Origin: RI-92 sp037384645
GTDB taxonomy: Bacteria; Pseudomonadota; Gammaproteobacteria; UBA6429; Thiohalophilaceae
NCBI GenBank assembly: GCA_037384645.1
Contig: JARRNT010000001.1
Span: 1 to 64,000, forward strand
DNA length: 64,000 bases
Reading direction: 5' to 3'
This document shows positions 62,306 to 64,000 of the stretch, piece after piece (the first letter of the stretch is position 1; the number at the start of each line of letters is the position of its first letter). The translations under genes were made by a program, and so were the position numbers. Below the pieces are notes generated by a model. That model had not been told where the DNA came from and searched no databases. It saw only the letters and a list, made by a program, of their open reading frames with translations.

Positions 62306-63292
62306 TCATTTGTCGCTAATCCTGGGTGTAACTCCTGTATCCGGGGTATGACTAATCAGGCTGGCGACGACCGCGACCCAGGCCCGGGCAATATTGTCCA
62401 GCTTATAGCCTCCACCACCCATTACGACCAGACGTCCCTCACACAGTTCATCGGCCAGTGCACACAGGCGGGTTGCAGCGTGCGCATGGGCCTGTTCTGA
62501 ATAATGCAGGTGAGTAATAGGATCACCGCGCAGACTGTCAGCACCACATTGAAAAAGAATAAAATCCGGCCGGGCGCTGCGCACGGCATCTTCGACATCC
62601 TGCCAGGCCTGCATAAATTGCGTGTCGTTCGCGTAAGGTGGCATCGGGATATTGAGTTTATTGCCTTTCCCTGGACCCCGCCCGCGCTCGCTGGCAGAAC
62701 CGGTACCTGGGTAAAGGTATCGACCATCTTCGTGTAAATCGACAACACACACAGCCGGATTCTCATCAAAGCTGTAATACACCCCATCACCATGATGGGC
62801 ATCGATATCGATATATGCCACCTGCATCACGCCAAACTGGTGAAGCAACTGTTCAATCGCGATGCCACAATCATTAAATATGCAAAAACCTGCAGCGCTA
62901 TCCCGCCTGGCATGATGCAAACCGGCGATGGGAATAAAGGCGCGGCGATATTCACCCAGCATGACACGACGCACCGCATCAAGCGTTGTCCCGACAACAG
63001 TCAGCGCAGCCTCATACATCCCGGCAAATACAGGCGTATCGCCGCAGTCCAGCATACCGTGTCCCAGCTGGGACAGGCTTTTGACCTTTTCAATATATTC
63101 TGCTGTATGGAAACGGCGAAGCTGATCCTCACTACCCATGACCGGCGCCAGAACTTCTACCTGTTTATCCTGGTTCTGGGCATAAAATGCATTGGCAAAG
63201 GCACTATGCCTCTGAGGACCAAAGGCATGACTTGCACCAAAGTTGTAGGCTGCCAGCGCATCCCCCAGGTAGACGCAGACAGGATGTGTCAT
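62306..63292 (-). CDS. Histone-deacetylase-family protein (AcuC/HdaH-like)
   Basis: The 328-residue protein has the class I/II deacetylase fold. Key residues are the active-site histidines (GLHHARRDSAAGFCIFND), the zinc ligands (DIDAHHGDGV), and Asp in FQCGADSLRGD. In bacteria these enzymes deacetylate polyamines, acetoin-related substrates or acyl-lysine. It is followed by an unknown gene and a SET-domain gene on the same strand, upstream at 63300 and 63735, which may be one operon. Confidence 0.93.
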   Translation of the reverse strand: MTHPVCVYLGDALAAYNFGASHAFGPQRHSAFANAFYAQNQDKQVEVLAPVMGSEDQLRRFHTAEYIEKVKSLSQLGHGMLDCGDTPVFAGMYEAALTVVGTTLDAVRRVMLGEYRRAFIPIAGLHHARRDSAAGFCIFNDCGIAIEQLLHQFGVMQVAYIDIDAHHGDGVYYSFDENPAVCVVDLHEDGRYLYPGTGSASERGRGPGKGNKLNIPMPPYANDTQFMQAWQDVEDAVRSARPDFILFQCGADSLRGDPITHLHYSEQAHAHAATRLCALADELCEGRLVVMGGGGYKLDNIARAWVAVVASLISHTPDTGVTPRISDK

Positions 63293-63299
63293 GGCGGGA

Positions 63300-63638
63300 T
63301 TATTTGCAGTGTTGACTGATAAGCTTGGCCTCGGGGATGCACTCGTGAATCAGGGCGGCAATCTCCAGGCCCAGACCGGGTCGTGGACGGTGACTGACCC
63401 AGAGCGTCCCCAGTTGGACATTAACCTCGGCAAACAGGATCACCGCGGCATAGCCATTAAGGATGTGCTGGAGCTGGCTATAGATCTGTTGTTGTTTCTG
63501 GAGATGAAATTGTTTTAAGCGCTTGATCAGCATCATGAAATCAGCAGCCAGCTCGCCGTATTCGGTTCGCGTCGGTACCCGTTGCCACAGGGGTTCTGCG
63601 GATTGCAGTTCTGTCGCCTTGATTAGCGAGAATTCCAT
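63300..63638 (-). CDS. Conserved hypothetical protein upstream of the deacetylase gene
   Basis: The 112-residue soluble protein starts with MEFSLIKATELQ and has a helical region (GELAADFMMLIKRLKQFHLQ) and strand-rich end (AAVILFAEVNVQLGTLWV). I do not recognise its family. It ends 7 nt before the deacetylase start, so the two are co-transcribed. Confidence 0.6.
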   Translation of the reverse strand: MEFSLIKATELQSAEPLWQRVPTRTEYGELAADFMMLIKRLKQFHLQKQQQIYSQLQHILNGYAAVILFAEVNVQLGTLWVSHRPRPGLGLEIAALIHECIPEAKLISQHCK

Positions 63639-63734
63639 GAAGCCCCCTGCTGTTGCCTTACTCTATTCATTCAGCGTAGCCGATTTGCTGCATGAAGCCA
63701 ACTGCCAGGGCAGGAATTAATTCACCCCGAGGAT

Positions 63735-64000
63735 TTAAGTCTTTGCTTGTTCTTCTGAACAGCTATAGTCGTGGGTGATTTCCTCGCCGGCATAAATGTC
63801 TCGCAAGGCGCAGACTTCGAGAGTGTCGTACAGGATAACATTCGGCGTATCGCTATGATTAATGTACTTATATTTACACAACATTCGCACCCCGATGCTA
63901 TCACTGATCCACAACACATAGGCATCATCCTTGATAGTGCGTATGCCGCGGATTTTACCCAGTATTGTCCCGGCTTCGATCATACTGGTAGCAAACAGGC
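63735..64000 (-). CDS. SET-domain protein, truncated by the window edge
   Basis: The frame stays open to the right edge of the window, so the N-terminus is missing. The visible 88 residues read like a SET-domain: LFATSMIEAGTILGKIRG, then YINHSDTPN (the NHS core) and ALRDIYAGEEITHDYS near the end. SET proteins transfer methyl groups from SAM to lysine. In bacteria their targets are ribosomal or other proteins. The C-terminal residues include the conserved Tyr. It lies 96 nt from the small gene at 63300 and could be in one operon with it and the deacetylase. Confidence 0.85.
   Translation of the reverse strand, partial: LFATSMIEAGTILGKIRGIRTIKDDAYVLWISDSIGVRMLCKYKYINHSDTPNVILYDTLEVCALRDIYAGEEITHDYSCSEEQAKT

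Overview
This 64-kb window looks like a continuous stretch of gammaproteobacterial chromosome. Gene content (NadA, IspG, MltF, SixA, ZapE, TrmO, RlmD, YgiQ, SirB1, HtpX), closely spaced genes on both strands and several c-di-GMP proteins fit that group. Many conserved but uncharacterised proteins resemble those of environmental gammaproteobacteria; that lineage guess is inference, since no marker such as rRNA is present. I saw no tRNA, rRNA, insertion sequence, prophage, CRISPR array or attachment site.

Layout. 1-5.6 kb: the 3' end of an ExbD/TolR-like gene, an AgmX/PglI-type TonB-like transducer, a small outer-membrane barrel protein, and an 1143-residue membrane protein combining two cNMP-binding domains, a rhodanese domain and about 500 residues of coiled coil. 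5.6-9.7 kb: DUF2914, TerB-like and NERD-domain genes in one operon, a hypothetical gene, an FHA-adenylate cyclase and a DUF2786 protein. 10-24.4 kb: housekeeping genes (nadA, pepN-dinB, lytic transglycosylase, tpm, MBL hydrolase, retropepsin-like protease, methyltransferase, ispG, mltF, EamA transporter) and a DnaJ-related gene that appears to start at CTG. 24.5-29.9 kb: a GGDEF-EAL protein, a YdcH-like gene, a broken PilZ gene coupled to a thioredoxin-HEAT fusion, small unknown genes, a four-cysteine protein and a solitary Xre/MbcA/ParS-like antitoxin. 30-33.2 kb: a Rieske ferredoxin, a 630-bp stretch without a convincing gene, and an operon encoding an HTH-coiled coil-ferredoxin-reductase fusion. 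33.2-39.8 kb: PilZ protein, flippase-like membrane protein, TetR regulator, barrel-like protein, a DUF3106 operon whose first gene is frameshifted, cold-shock protein and HtpX. 39.8-50 kb: YgiQ, thioredoxin, a 52-residue membrane protein, a second GGDEF-EAL protein, TlpA-like protein, TrmO, iron alcohol dehydrogenase, ABM monooxygenase and YqiA-like esterase. 50-64 kb: response regulator, phosphate-binding-like protein, ZapE, phosphatases, RutE-like nitroreductase, SirB1, a CPBP protease with a large extra domain, glutaredoxin, two RNA-modification enzymes, quinone oxidoreductase, histone-deacetylase-like hydrolase and the 3' end of a SET-domain gene.

How parts may work together. Second-messenger signalling is dense: an adenylate cyclase lies about 2.3 kb from the double cNMP-binding protein, and two paralogous GGDEF-EAL enzymes share the window with two PilZ genes, one broken. 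Redox proteins recur (Rieske, ferredoxin-reductase fusion, three thioredoxin-fold proteins, glutaredoxin). The most unusual items are the cNMP-rhodanese-coiled-coil protein, the HTH-ferredoxin-reductase fusion, the CTG-start DnaJ-related gene and the two frameshifted coding sequences.
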